Origin: CAWBAT01 sp046331665
GTDB lineage: Bacteria > Acidobacteriota > Terriglobia > Versatilivoradales > Versatilivoraceae
Length of the DNA: 64,000 nt
Assembly: GCA_046331665.1 (NCBI GenBank)
Contig: JAXLQK010000015.1
Coordinates: forward strand, 1 to 64,000
Direction: 5' to 3'
A model generated the notes under the pieces. It was not told the origin of the DNA, made no database searches, and was given only the letters and a program-made list of their open reading frames with translations. Position 1 is the stretch's first letter; each line of letters begins with the position of its first letter. Shown here one piece after another: positions 46,125-55,281 of the stretch. The position numbers were made by a program, and so were the translations under genes.

Positions 46125-47477
46125 TTACGGTTTTCCCAATAAAGAGAGTGCGGTGGCGGTCATGACCTTGACGCCCGTCTTGATCGTGGGTTCCGGATCA
46201 GGCGCAAACAGGCTGGAGTGAAGTGAAGGCAGTGGCGCACTGCCGGGCTTTTGAGCTTCCTGGTAACGGGCTTGATTTGCAGCGCCAAGCCAAAAGATGC
46301 AAATCGGGATCTTCTCCGGAGTTTGTCCGAAAAACCCGAAGTCTTCCCCACCCATGACAGGCTCCGCATTCACGACGCTCTCTTTTCCCAAGACAGAGGT
46401 TAATGCAGTTTGTACCCTGCGAGCCAACTGGGCGCTGTTGATGGTTGGAGGAATGGATTCGCTGACTTTCATCACAGGGAGCCGGTCTGCCGGGACACCA
46501 GCCGCCAAGGCCAGGTTCTTGCTAATCCGTTCGATGCCTTCCAGCAGCGTGGCTCTTACCGAGTCCTTGTAGTAACGAATCGTAATCTGAAGACGAACCT
46601 CATCCGGGATAATGTTATGTTTAGTGCCACCGTGAATGGATCCGACCGTAAGTACGGCGGGCTCCACCGGTGGAATCTCCCGGCTCACGATGGTTTGCAG
46701 GGCCAGGATGATTTGCGCCGAGAGGACAATGGGGTCTTTGGTGGCCTGGGGATAGGCCCCATGGCCTGAGACACCGCGGACGGTCAAATCAACGGAATCA
46801 ACCCCCGCCAGAGCATTCCCCTCAACCACGGCGACTTTTCCCGCCTCGAGACGGGAATCATCATGTAAGGCAATCACCAGGTCGGGCCGCGGAAACTTTT
46901 GAAACAAGCCTGCATCCAACATGGCTTTAGCCCCGCCGCCACGCTCTTCAGCGGGTTGTCCCACCATGAGGAGAGTGCCACGCCACTGATCCTTGAGCTG
47001 GCTTAACAGGCGCGCCGTCCCGACAAACGACGTCATATGGACGTCGTGCCCGCACGCATGCATGACACCCACTTCGACCCCTTGTTCATTTCGAATTTTG
47101 ATATGGCTGGCATAGGGAAGATCCGTTTGCTCGGTGACCGGCAATCCATCGAGATCGGTGCGGATCATCAGCGTCGGCCCTTCCCCATTTTTCAGGAGGC
47201 CGACCAGCCCGAATCCACCGATTCCAGAAGACACTTGATAACCGGCGGCTTCCAGTTCCTTGGCAATCCGTTCCGCTGTTTTCGCTTCATGAAAAGAGAG
47301 TTCCGGGTTGGCGTGCAAATGGCGGTAGAGTTGGAAGAGGCTCTCATACTCCTGGTCGACACGACTGGTGATGAGCGGGTTCTGCCCGGATTCAGCCCGC
47401 ATTTGGGAACTCATTATTCCTGCCATGAGCAGCGCGCCAGACAGGCAAACCCGTTTTGTGAAAGATTGCAGGGACAT
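46125..47477 (-). CDS. Exported M20-family amidohydrolase
   Basis: A 450-residue metallo-amidohydrolase of the M20D group (hippurate hydrolase, N-acyl-amino-acid or IAA-amino-acid hydrolase-like). The N-terminus has a signal-like hydrophobic stretch (residues 9-21). Metal ligands include HACGHD (140-145) and later PVMGGEDFGFFG. The dimerisation domain (about 220-330) has the usual SGHGAYPQATKDPI stretch. It would release an amino acid from an N-acyl or related amide, possibly in the periplasm. The AGGAG site supports the start. Confidence 0.9.
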   Translation of the reverse strand: MSLQSFTKRVCLSGALLMAGIMSSQMRAESGQNPLITSRVDQEYESLFQLYRHLHANPELSFHEAKTAERIAKELEAAGYQVSSGIGGFGLVGLLKNGEGPTLMIRTDLDGLPVTEQTDLPYASHIKIRNEQGVEVGVMHACGHDVHMTSFVGTARLLSQLKDQWRGTLLMVGQPAEERGGGAKAMLDAGLFQKFPRPDLVIALHDDSRLEAGKVAVVEGNALAGVDSVDLTVRGVSGHGAYPQATKDPIVLSAQIILALQTIVSREIPPVEPAVLTVGSIHGGTKHNIIPDEVRLQITIRYYKDSVRATLLEGIERISKNLALAAGVPADRLPVMKVSESIPPTINSAQLARRVQTALTSVLGKESVVNAEPVMGGEDFGFFGQTPEKIPICIFWLGAANQARYQEAQKPGSAPLPSLHSSLFAPDPEPTIKTGVKVMTATALSLLGKP

Positions 47478-47585
47478 GGGTACTCCTATGCGTGAGTGGT
47501 AAACTTTCTTTGAACCAGGGGAGTTGACCCAATCCGTCGATGCAGGCGCCCTCCACGACTCAGCTCAGAGACTCGGTCTCAAGCC

Positions 47586-49160
47586 TCAGCTTTTTCTGGA
47601 GGATTCGGCGACGCGAATCAGGGTCGGAATCACCTTGGAGAATTCGCTCCCTTGTGGTTCTCCAAAAGCAAAATACAGTTTGCTATAAAGGCCATAGAGC
47701 TCGTTGTACACCCGTTGGGCAGAGGGTTCGGGCTCATACACCTTATGGGGGGGACAAATTCTATCCTGGGCTTCTTCAACACTCTTAAAAGTTCCGGCGG
47801 CCAGGAAGGCAAAAATCGCCGATCCCAGGCTCACGGTCTTTTTGCTTGCGACCAGCACCGGCCGGCCAAGGATATTGGCGTAGACCTGATTCAAAAGCGG
47901 ATTGGATTGGGGAATTCCTCCCGCATTGATGACCCGTTTGATGACGACGCCATGGGCAGCCATCCGATCCAAGATGACCCGGGTATGAAAGGCCGTCCCC
48001 TCAATGGCGGCAAATAATTCGTCCTGAGCCGTGCTCTGCAGATTCCATCCCAAGGTGATCCCCCGAAGATTCGGGTTGACGAGGACGGTACGGTCACCGT
48101 TGTCCCAGGTCATCCGGAGCAGACCGGTTTGGCCTGCCTGATAGTTCTCCATCCCCTGGCTCAAGGTCTGAACGTCCATGCCGGCGCGGGTCGCGATGGC
48201 ACTGAAGATATCACCCACCGCGGAAAGTCCCGCCTCGATCCCGGTCCGTTGGGGATGGACGCTTCCGTGGACGACGCCGCAGACCCCGGGAACCAGATTA
48301 ACCGAAGGGGTAATTCCGATGATGCAAGTTGAAGTCCCGATGACATTGACCATATCGTCGGTACGGCAGCCGGCTCCGATGGCGTCCCAATGCGCATCAA
48401 AGGCTCCGACGGGAATGGGGATTCCCTCTTTCAAGTCCAGCTCTTTGGCCCAATGCGGGGAGAGCGACCCGGCAATCTGGTCTGAGGTCGCCACTTCACT
48501 ATCCAGCTTCTCGCGAATTCCAGCCAGTAACGGATCCACACTTCTCAGAAACTCTTCAGACGGAAAACCACCGAGCGCTGGATGCCACAGCCATTTGTGC
48601 CCCATGGCACACGCACTGCGTTTCACTTCCCTGCAGTCGGTGACGCCGCAAAGCGTGGCAGCCACCATGTCGCAGTGCTCCAAGGCAGTCACGAGCTGGT
48701 TCCGCTTGGCGGGATGATGGCGGAGCCAATGCAGGAGCTTGGAAAATCCCCACTCGGAGGAGTAGACGCCACCACACCATTGAATGGCTTGCAGACCCTC
48801 TCGATGGGCGGCTTCCGTAATTTCGGCCGCTTCTCCTTTCGCCCGATGGTCACACCAGAGATAGTACTCGTCGAGTGGCCTTAAGCCGTCTCCCACTGGA
48901 ATGACGGAGGAGCCGGTCGTATCCAGAGCGACGGCCTCGACCTGTTGGCCTGAGATTCCCGATTCTTTCACTGCCTTCCGCATCGCGGCCACGAGGCCAC
49001 GCATATGATCCTCGTGCGATTGCGTCGCATACTCCGGGTCTTCGCGTTTCCGATGCAACGGATATTCCGCGACCGCCGTGCCCAGCATGCCTCGGGCATC
49101 ATCCACAATGGACACCCGCACACTTAATGTTCCAAAATCCACTCCCGCGACAACGGCCAT
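47586..49160 (-). CDS. araB: FGGY-family kinase, ribulokinase-like
   Basis: A 524-residue sugar kinase with the actin-like FGGY fold. It begins VAGVDFGTLSVRVSIVDD, as in AraB ribulokinases, and has VALDTTGSSVIPV, VGAFDAHWDAIGAG and NAGGIPQSNPLLNQVYANIL, the FGGY nucleotide-binding region. It should phosphorylate L-ribulose to L-ribulose-5-phosphate, the substrate of AraD encoded two genes upstream. The start has a GGGAG site, 16 bases after the isomerase stop. It is the last gene of the four-gene pentose operon. Confidence 0.88.
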   Translation of the reverse strand: MAVVAGVDFGTLSVRVSIVDDARGMLGTAVAEYPLHRKREDPEYATQSHEDHMRGLVAAMRKAVKESGISGQQVEAVALDTTGSSVIPVGDGLRPLDEYYLWCDHRAKGEAAEITEAAHREGLQAIQWCGGVYSSEWGFSKLLHWLRHHPAKRNQLVTALEHCDMVAATLCGVTDCREVKRSACAMGHKWLWHPALGGFPSEEFLRSVDPLLAGIREKLDSEVATSDQIAGSLSPHWAKELDLKEGIPIPVGAFDAHWDAIGAGCRTDDMVNVIGTSTCIIGITPSVNLVPGVCGVVHGSVHPQRTGIEAGLSAVGDIFSAIATRAGMDVQTLSQGMENYQAGQTGLLRMTWDNGDRTVLVNPNLRGITLGWNLQSTAQDELFAAIEGTAFHTRVILDRMAAHGVVIKRVINAGGIPQSNPLLNQVYANILGRPVLVASKKTVSLGSAIFAFLAAGTFKSVEEAQDRICPPHKVYEPEPSAQRVYNELYGLYSKLYFAFGEPQGSEFSKVIPTLIRVAESSRKS

Positions 49161-49176
49161 TTTCCAACTCCCGTCC

Positions 49177-50595
49177 CTAGGATTTTTCGTGCCAATAGAT
49201 TTCCCAACCGAGATACCGGGTCATGGCTTCATGAACGGCCGCGGCCACGGTCGAGAGGTTGGCGGCCACGTGGTGTTCAAATCCCTGTTCGCAGATATAG
49301 CGAAGAAGCCGCTGCATCTCCGGGATCTCGACCACGCCGGCGCCCCCAAAAGTTGTCAGCGGCACGTCGACAAAAGCCCCCTCGCCCACATAACCTCGCA
49401 CGCGACCACTGGTGTCTTCCGTGCTGAATCGCGCGAAGCTCATTTTCTCCGGGCGAATTCTTCCGACGCAAGTTCCAAACGTATTTTCCTTGCCCACGGT
49501 TCCGGCAATAATGGCCTGGTAATCCATTTTCAGTTCCCGGAAAAAGTGCTTCGGCAAATTCGAGCAATGAAAGCAAACGGCTTGATTGGGATTGGAGCCG
49601 TAATTGTTATTCCAGTCCAAAAGAGCCGAAGGCGTTTCTGACGCCAGCTGCAGAGCATGCATGGCAAGAACTCCACAGATATCCACCTCACATGCGCTCG
49701 ACAACAAATTGTTGCTCATCATGCTCATGAGCGTACAAGGAACAACCCCCAAATTTTCTTCGATCGAAGTCCAGCACTGCACGGCGCTGACGGCTACCTC
49801 GGTGGCTGCCATCCACTGATCCATGACAGCCCCCAACTTGGCCATCTTCAAGAGGGCCTGGGGAGGCACGCCATCGGTGGGCATATAGGCTCGAATCGCG
49901 GAGAGCTTCGCCTGAGCTGAATCATCCTGGTCCCGCATCCGCTCAATCCGGCCCAACACCTCAGACAGGTCCAAGGTTTCGATCGAAATTCCCTGGGCTT
50001 CCAGAATTTTTTCGCTGTAGCGTACGGTGTTAAATGCGGCCGGCCGCGCCCCAATGGCGCCCACCCGCAAGTTACGAAACCCCTTGACGACCCGGCAGAC
50101 CGCCAGGAACCATTCCAGGTCTTGGGCAAATTCCGGTGAATCGGGCGACTCGGTGTGCAACGTGGTGAGTGAATAAGGGATCCCATACTGCCGCAGGTTA
50201 TTGCAGGCCGACATCTTGCCGCAAAAACTGTCGCGCCGGAAGGCAATGCTCATTGCTCCCGGATCATCCGGCGTCGCCTGAATAAGCACAGGCACGCGCA
50301 GCCCGGACAGCCGAAGGGTGTCGGCAATCGCCCGCTCTTCCCCGAAATTCGGCAGAGTAACAAGGATGCCGTCGAGACGGTCTTGGTTCCGTTTGAATAA
50401 TTCGGCACAGCGTTTGGACTCTTCCCGGGTTTCGACGGCTCCGTACTTGCTCTCTTCCGGGCTCAATGTCAGGACTTCAATGCCGGCTGCTCCGAGGACA
50501 CGCAGCATTTCCTCCCGGCCACTCTTGGCCAGGTGGTCAGGGAAAAAGCCCCTATTTCCTACGATCAGACCGATCGTCATCTTTCTTTTAGACAT
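49177..50595 (-). CDS. COG2407-type sugar isomerase (FucI/AraA fold)
   Basis: A 472-residue protein of the L-fucose isomerase-related group, not the usual AraA. The N-terminal two Rossmann-like domains contain KMTIGLIVGNRGFFPDHL and GILVTLPNFGEERA. The C-terminal active-site region has SACEVDICGVLAMHAL (acidic metal ligands) and SALLDWNNNYG. Given a ribulokinase and AraD in the same operon, the likely reaction is L-arabinose to L-ribulose, but a related pentose or deoxyhexose is possible. It has a GGGAG ribosome site and lies between araD and araB. Confidence 0.82.
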   Translation of the reverse strand: MSKRKMTIGLIVGNRGFFPDHLAKSGREEMLRVLGAAGIEVLTLSPEESKYGAVETREESKRCAELFKRNQDRLDGILVTLPNFGEERAIADTLRLSGLRVPVLIQATPDDPGAMSIAFRRDSFCGKMSACNNLRQYGIPYSLTTLHTESPDSPEFAQDLEWFLAVCRVVKGFRNLRVGAIGARPAAFNTVRYSEKILEAQGISIETLDLSEVLGRIERMRDQDDSAQAKLSAIRAYMPTDGVPPQALLKMAKLGAVMDQWMAATEVAVSAVQCWTSIEENLGVVPCTLMSMMSNNLLSSACEVDICGVLAMHALQLASETPSALLDWNNNYGSNPNQAVCFHCSNLPKHFFRELKMDYQAIIAGTVGKENTFGTCVGRIRPEKMSFARFSTEDTSGRVRGYVGEGAFVDVPLTTFGGAGVVEIPEMQRLLRYICEQGFEHHVAANLSTVAAAVHEAMTRYLGWEIYWHEKS

Positions 50596-50649
50596 GATCC
50601 GTTCTCCCGTTCCATAAATGCCGAACCAGCAGCAGGGCTGGGACTGGCG

Positions 50650-51354
50650 TCACTTCTTTTTCTTCATCTGGCCGTAGTAGGCATGTTGGCCATGCTTTCG
50701 CAAATAATGCTTGTCGTGCAAGGTCGGTTCAATAGCGCCCGCTTTCGAATTGATCCTCAACGTCAGCCAGGCGATGCGAGCCACCGCCTCGAGAATGACC
50801 GCATGCTCCGCCGCCGTACGAGCGTCCTTGCCCCAGGTGAAAGGCCCGTGATTCGCAACCAATACCCCGGGGATGGCCGCATAGTCCAGCGCTTGAAACC
50901 GACGAACTATGACATCGCCGGTATGCTTTTCGTATTCCTGAAGAATCTCTTCCTTACTCATGGGCTCCGTGACCGGAATCGGACCGTGGAAGTAATCCGC
51001 ATGCGTTGTTCCAAAGCATGGAATGGAATGCCGTGCCTGGGCCCACGCAGTCGCATATTCAGAATGCGTGTGCGCAACTCCTCCCACCTTCGGAAATTCC
51101 CGGTAGAGAACCAGATGCGTGGCCAGATCGGAGGAAGGCCTTAACTTGCCTTCCACGATCTTGCCATCGAGATCCGTCACGACAAGATGCTTTGGCTTCA
51201 ATTCTTCGTAAGGAACTCCGCTTGGCTTTATCACAACCAAGCCTTTGTCGCGCGCAATGCCGCTGGCATTCCCGAAAGTCGAGAGGACCAGCCCCTGCCG
51301 TACCAGTTCCAGATTGGCTTCAAGAACTTCTTCGCGCAGATTCTGTAAAAGCAT
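50650..51354 (-). CDS. araD: L-ribulose-5-phosphate 4-epimerase
   Basis: A 234-residue class II aldolase-fold epimerase that converts L-ribulose-5-phosphate to D-xylulose-5-phosphate. The phosphate-binding region is TFGNASGIARDKGLVVIKPSG and RPSSDLATH. Zinc ligands are in GGVAHTHSEYA and VANHGPF. The GTTHADYFHGPIPVTEPM stretch is highly specific for AraD and separates it from fuculose aldolases and MtnB. It starts one base after the HAD phosphatase stop, with GGAGA upstream, so the two are cotranslated. Confidence 0.95.
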   Translation of the reverse strand: MLLQNLREEVLEANLELVRQGLVLSTFGNASGIARDKGLVVIKPSGVPYEELKPKHLVVTDLDGKIVEGKLRPSSDLATHLVLYREFPKVGGVAHTHSEYATAWAQARHSIPCFGTTHADYFHGPIPVTEPMSKEEILQEYEKHTGDVIVRRFQALDYAAIPGVLVANHGPFTWGKDARTAAEHAVILEAVARIAWLTLRINSKAGAIEPTLHDKHYLRKHGQHAYYGQMKKKK

Positions 51355-51355
51355 G

Positions 51356-52081
51356 CTAGATCTCCGTATCCTCTTTTGGACTGCCTCCCCTGCTGCTATG
51401 GAAGGCAGCTATCGACGGACGGCCCGGCTTCATCCTTTCAATGACGGCATCGTGGATCTCGGAAAAGTCGGTGAAGGGCTCGAAGGGAATTTTCTCGGCC
51501 GTGCAGAAACGAGCGAGCCCGGACTTGGCAAAAACCAGATCCGCCTCCATCGCCGCGCCCCGATCGGAAAGCCCGTCTCCGACAAAGATCGTGGCATAAC
51601 CGGTTTCTCTGGCGGAACGGATGGCCGCGCCTTTATCATGCCCCCAGGAGGTATCATCCCGAAACTCAAGTTGCCATTGCCCCTGGTTGATGTGAACCCG
51701 ATTGGCCAGAATTTGTATAAAACTCAACTCATACGGCAGCAGCAGATTCTCAATGACCTGCTGCATCCCTCCGCTAAGGACGGTCAGGGGGGTCTCGATT
51801 TCGCGGCACCATTGAGCAAATGAGACAAAAGTGCTGTCGATGGTGACGTCCCGCCTTAACAAATTCAAGACGTCTTCCAGGCTCCCCCGGATGCTCGCTA
51901 CTTCCAATCGAATGCCCTCGCGAAGCGAGAGCTCACCTGAGGAAAGCTTTTCGCCGATGTTCCGCCGGAAATCGACTCCAGCAAAAAGTTCAGTCAGGTG
52001 ATTCAACGTGTCCGGATGCGCGATCGTTCCATCAAAGTCACAGAATACTGCAACTGGATCTTGGCTTAAAAGGCGGGTCAA
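51356..52081 (-). CDS. HAD-family phosphatase, MtnX-like
   Basis: A HAD-IB phosphatase of about 241 residues. Motif I is VFCDFDGTIAHPD (nucleophile and acid Asp residues), motif II TVLSGGMQ, and motif IV VGDGLSDRGAA. It resembles MtnX of the methionine salvage pathway and phosphoserine phosphatase-like enzymes. The TTG at 52081 is the chosen start because GGAGG stands six bases before it; the upstream TTG at 52099 has no such site. It is the first gene of the pentose operon, so it may dephosphorylate a sugar phosphate or remove a side product rather than act in methionine salvage. Confidence 0.82.
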   Translation of the reverse strand: MTRLLSQDPVAVFCDFDGTIAHPDTLNHLTELFAGVDFRRNIGEKLSSGELSLREGIRLEVASIRGSLEDVLNLLRRDVTIDSTFVSFAQWCREIETPLTVLSGGMQQVIENLLLPYELSFIQILANRVHINQGQWQLEFRDDTSWGHDKGAAIRSARETGYATIFVGDGLSDRGAAMEADLVFAKSGLARFCTAEKIPFEPFTDFSEIHDAVIERMKPGRPSIAAFHSSRGGSPKEDTEI

Positions 52082-52215
52082 TGGAATCCTCCAAATCAAA
52101 CATCATGCCTTGACTGACACCAGCACTCAACAAAAAATCACCTTGAAACCAAAATGTCCACGGGTTCTAATAGCACGAGAATGTGAGGGATCTCCGCCCA
52201 ATTTTCTCGTGAATT

Positions 52216-52240
52216 CAGCCCGGGCCTGAATCGAACAGGC
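52216..52240 (-). other. tRNA 3'-half-like remnant
   Basis: Read on the minus strand, GCCTG-TTCGATT-CAGGC is a perfect T-arm with the consensus T-loop, followed by CCGGGCT and a G that would be the acceptor strand and discriminator. The matching 5' acceptor strand (AGCCCGG) and a proper anticodon arm are missing within 90 bp. It may be a tRNA fragment left by integration or excision, or a chance match. Confidence 0.35.
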
Positions 52241-52277
52241 AACACTTCCCCCCATAGCGGGAGTCAGGAGTTTTCTA

Positions 52278-53707
52278 ATGGATTCTGAACAACTTGAGGA
52301 CCGACTCCATTTCTACTCGAACAGGAAACTGAAGTCTGTGTTGCGATGGTTTGGCGTTTTGGGAATGGTTGCGAACTTATGGATCCTCCACCCCTCTCCA
52401 ATAACGGGACTGCAAGCCCAGGTGCTTCCTTCCAAAACGCCCGCAAAATCGAATGCCTCGGCACAAAAGCCCAGTCCAATTCCCGTCGGGAAAAATGCCC
52501 TCTCCAAGCAGTGGTTTCAGGACGCCAAATTTGGTCTCTTTATCCATTGGGGAGTCTACAGCGTGCTGGGCCAGGGAGAGTGGGTGATGAACAACAACAA
52601 GATGTCCATCACCGAGTATGAAAAGTTGCCTCCGCAATTTAATCCCATTAATTTCAATGCCCATGAATGGGTCAGTCTGGCGAAGGCGGCGGGGATGAAG
52701 TACATCACGATCACCAGCAAGCATCATGATGGATTCGCGATGTATGATTCCAAAGTTTCCGACTATGACATTGTCGATCGGACTCTTACAAGAAGGACAT
52801 CTTGAAGCAGTTGTCCCAGGAATGTCAGAAACAAGGGCTAAAACTGTTTTTCTACCATTCCCATCTTGATTGGCACCACCCTGACTACTTTCCCCTGGGC
52901 AGGACCGGTCAAAGCTCAGGGAGACCGCCAAACGGAGTCTGGGATAATTATTTAGCCTATCTCGACCAGCAAATACGGGAGTTGTGCACCGGTTACGGGG
53001 AAATCGGGGGCATCTGGTTTGACGGCTGGTGGGATAAGCCGGACGCCGACTGGCATCTCCAAAGAACCTACGATCTCATTCATGAGCTCCAACCCACCGC
53101 CCTCATCGGCAACAATCATCATCGCAAGCCCTTCCCCGGAGAAGATTTCCAAATGTTTGAGAAGGACTTACCGGGTGACAACAAATCCGGGTACAGCCCG
53201 GACTCGGAAGTCGGCCTGCTCCCCCTGGAAACCTGCGAAACCATCAATACGTCCTGGGGGTATAATCAAAATGACAAGTCGTTCAAGAGTGAAAAGACGT
53301 TGCTTCACTACTTGATCAACGCGGCCGGACGAAATGGTAATTTCCTGCTCAATGTGGGCCCCATGCCAGACGGCACCATCCAGCCGGAGTTTGTTTCCCG
53401 TCTCAAATCCATGGGAGAATGGCTCGATCGCAATGGAGACAGTATCTATGGAACCCGCGGCGGCCCCATTTCTCCCAGGACCTGGGGAGTCACCACCCAG
53501 AAGGGGAAAAAAGTTTATGTTCATGTATTGAACTGGCAGGACCAGCTCTTGCCCCTGCCCAAGATGCCGGGCGTCATTCGAAGTGCCAAGTTCATGAAGT
53601 CGGGCCGCAAAGTGGATCTCATCGACACCGGAGTCGGTTTGGTCATAAATTTCGGGCGCGAGCCTTTTGATCCGATTGATACGATCATCGTCCTGGAGAT
53701 GCTATGA
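52278..53707 (+). pseudogene. Alpha-L-fucosidase (GH29), one frameshift
   Basis: An exported fucosidase split by a one-base deletion near 52785. The first frame (52278-52805) has a hydrophobic N-terminal signal (about residues 21-45) and the GH29 start WFQDAKFGLFIHWG, GxGEWVMNN and ITSKHHDGFAMYDSK. Adding one C in the ACTCTTAC region restores DRTPYKKDILKQLSQECQ, and the second frame (from 52787) continues with FYHSHLDWHHPDYFP and the nucleophile Asp in GGIWFDGWWD. The restored protein has about 476 residues, near the family norm. It removes alpha-L-fucose from glycans. Either a real null allele or a consensus error. Confidence 0.88.
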
Positions 53708-54477
53708 AATCTCTCGCCGTGATGGTCCTTTGCCTCCTGCTGCCCTTCTCCCTGGCGGCCGGGGATGATTCGCCGGCCATCGTGAGAAAGGAAGGCGTCC
53801 ATACCTGGGAAAACGTCGGCGAGATCACGCAAATTACTGGAAAGTCCTTTCTCCTCCGCCGAACCTTGCGGCTTACGGAGGCAAGCTGGAGCCTCTTGTC
53901 CGGCACCGTTTCCAGCGCTTCCCAATTGCAAGCGGGCGACCGTATCCATGCACGAGGGAATACCCTGCCGGATGGCACCTATGACACGCGGCGCATTTAC
54001 TTGCTTGCCCTTGCCCTCGGTCATTCCTCCAGTGGATCTGGGGGCGCGTCCACTCAAACTGCAGATTACGGTGGACCGAACGCCAGAAATGCGGCGCGAG
54101 ATCTCGGGTATCCGGTGGGAGTTGGACCGCCGGGAACCGAGGGTCAAAGTGCACCTCGACCTCCCATCGCCGAACCGGGAGGAGGAATCCATTCCGACCC
54201 GGGAACCACAGGGAATTCAGCCAGCTCCTCGATTGGAGTTCGTCCGCGCTTCCTGCCGGGAGATGTCGAAGGAATTGTCGAAGTGGTGGCTTCTGACAAG
54301 CTGATCCTATCCCAGGTTGTGCTTTTCGGAAAGGAAACCGATATTCGGGGAAAGTTGGGAGAGAAGGCCAACGAGAAAGCACTTCAAGTTGGCGCGCGAG
54401 TCGCCGTCACTCTTAAGGACGAGGTCGATGAAAAGTCGCGGGGCCGCAAAGCGACCGTCATCCGGGTGCTTCCCTGA
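53704..54477 (+). CDS. Exported DUF5666-like protein
   Basis: A 257-residue exported protein with a signal peptide (1-19, core LCLLLPFSL). Two OB-like beta domains, GEITQITGKSFLLRR (about 40-105) and DVEGIVEVVASDKLIL (about 185-257), follow the DUF5666 pattern in which a secreted domain is repeated; a Ser/Pro/Gly-rich linker (about 110-180) separates them. No catalytic motif is seen. It overlaps the stop of the fucosidase gene (ATGA), so the two are translationally coupled. The gene is intact in a region otherwise rich in frameshifts. Confidence 0.72.
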   Translation: MKSLAVMVLCLLLPFSLAAGDDSPAIVRKEGVHTWENVGEITQITGKSFLLRRTLRLTEASWSLLSGTVSSASQLQAGDRIHARGNTLPDGTYDTRRIYLLALALGHSSSGSGGASTQTADYGGPNARNAARDLGYPVGVGPPGTEGQSAPRPPIAEPGGGIHSDPGTTGNSASSSIGVRPRFLPGDVEGIVEVVASDKLILSQVVLFGKETDIRGKLGEKANEKALQVGARVAVTLKDEVDEKSRGRKATVIRVLP

Positions 54478-54563
54478 ACCGTGAGATCGCTTCGGGCTGC
54501 TTCGGGAATGGCTGCATTTTGTCAAAGGATTAGGAGGGCGGCTGAGAACATAAAGTCTCGACC

Positions 54564-55217
54564 ATGAAAACCATTTCGATTGCCGCGCCTTGCAACGGAT
54601 CAGGCAAGACTTCTTTAATCCTGGCTCTATTGCACACCTTTCCGAATCAATTCGCGGTTACAAAATTTACGACCATCTACAAAGAAGAGCAGTTTTGCCC
54701 CGTGAAGGATCATGACTGCGCGTGCCACCGGTTGATGGGTGACTTTCTCATTTGCGAAGATCCGACTGTCTTGTCTCAGCCGGACACCGACACCGGAAAG
54801 TTTTGGCGCGCCGCGCCGCGCCAAACCCTATGGTGCGTGGCTCGCCACGAAGGATATCCGAAATTGGTTCAGGAATTCCTGGCCAATCATGTCAATCCCG
54901 CCACTCCCCAGCTTCTGGAAGGGAATACTGTCGTTCATTTCCTTAAACCCAAAGTGCAATTGTATCTTTTCAACCCATTTCTACCGAGCTCGCGGTGGAA
55001 ATCCGACACCGAAGAGTTTCTGGCCAAAACCGACTGGATTATTGTCAATCCGTTTCGGGAGTCGTCCGAACCAGGAATCCAAACAGACCCTGAACCTTAT
55101 TATCCAGTCTTGGAGCCCTATGCTGACAAGTGCCTTCGGATGGAGAACGCCGCCGCTCTCAATACCTGGAAGGATCCGAGACTCTATCAAGCTGTTTTAA
55201 ATTTCCTTGGAGACTGA
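54564..55217 (+). CDS. P-loop-like protein with cysteine cluster
   Basis: A 217-residue cytoplasmic protein that I do not recognise. It starts MKTISIAAPCNGSGKTSLI, a P-loop NTPase-like beginning (residues 9-16, with Pro in place of the first Gly), as in MobB-like or cobyrinate-synthase-like proteins. A cluster CPVKDHDCACH (about 44-54) and a further Cys near 65 suggest a metal or Fe-S site. No Walker B is obvious. The GGAGG closest to the start is about 28 bases away, so the ribosome site is weak. It stands alone between the fucosidase/DUF5666 pair and galE. Confidence 0.65.
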   Translation: MKTISIAAPCNGSGKTSLILALLHTFPNQFAVTKFTTIYKEEQFCPVKDHDCACHRLMGDFLICEDPTVLSQPDTDTGKFWRAAPRQTLWCVARHEGYPKLVQEFLANHVNPATPQLLEGNTVVHFLKPKVQLYLFNPFLPSSRWKSDTEEFLAKTDWIIVNPFRESSEPGIQTDPEPYYPVLEPYADKCLRMENAAALNTWKDPRLYQAVLNFLGD

Positions 55218-55281
55218 ATACGAAGAGGTAAGGCATTCATCTCGTCGTGCAAATTTTCGGTCAAGTCTGGGTTCGACAGCC

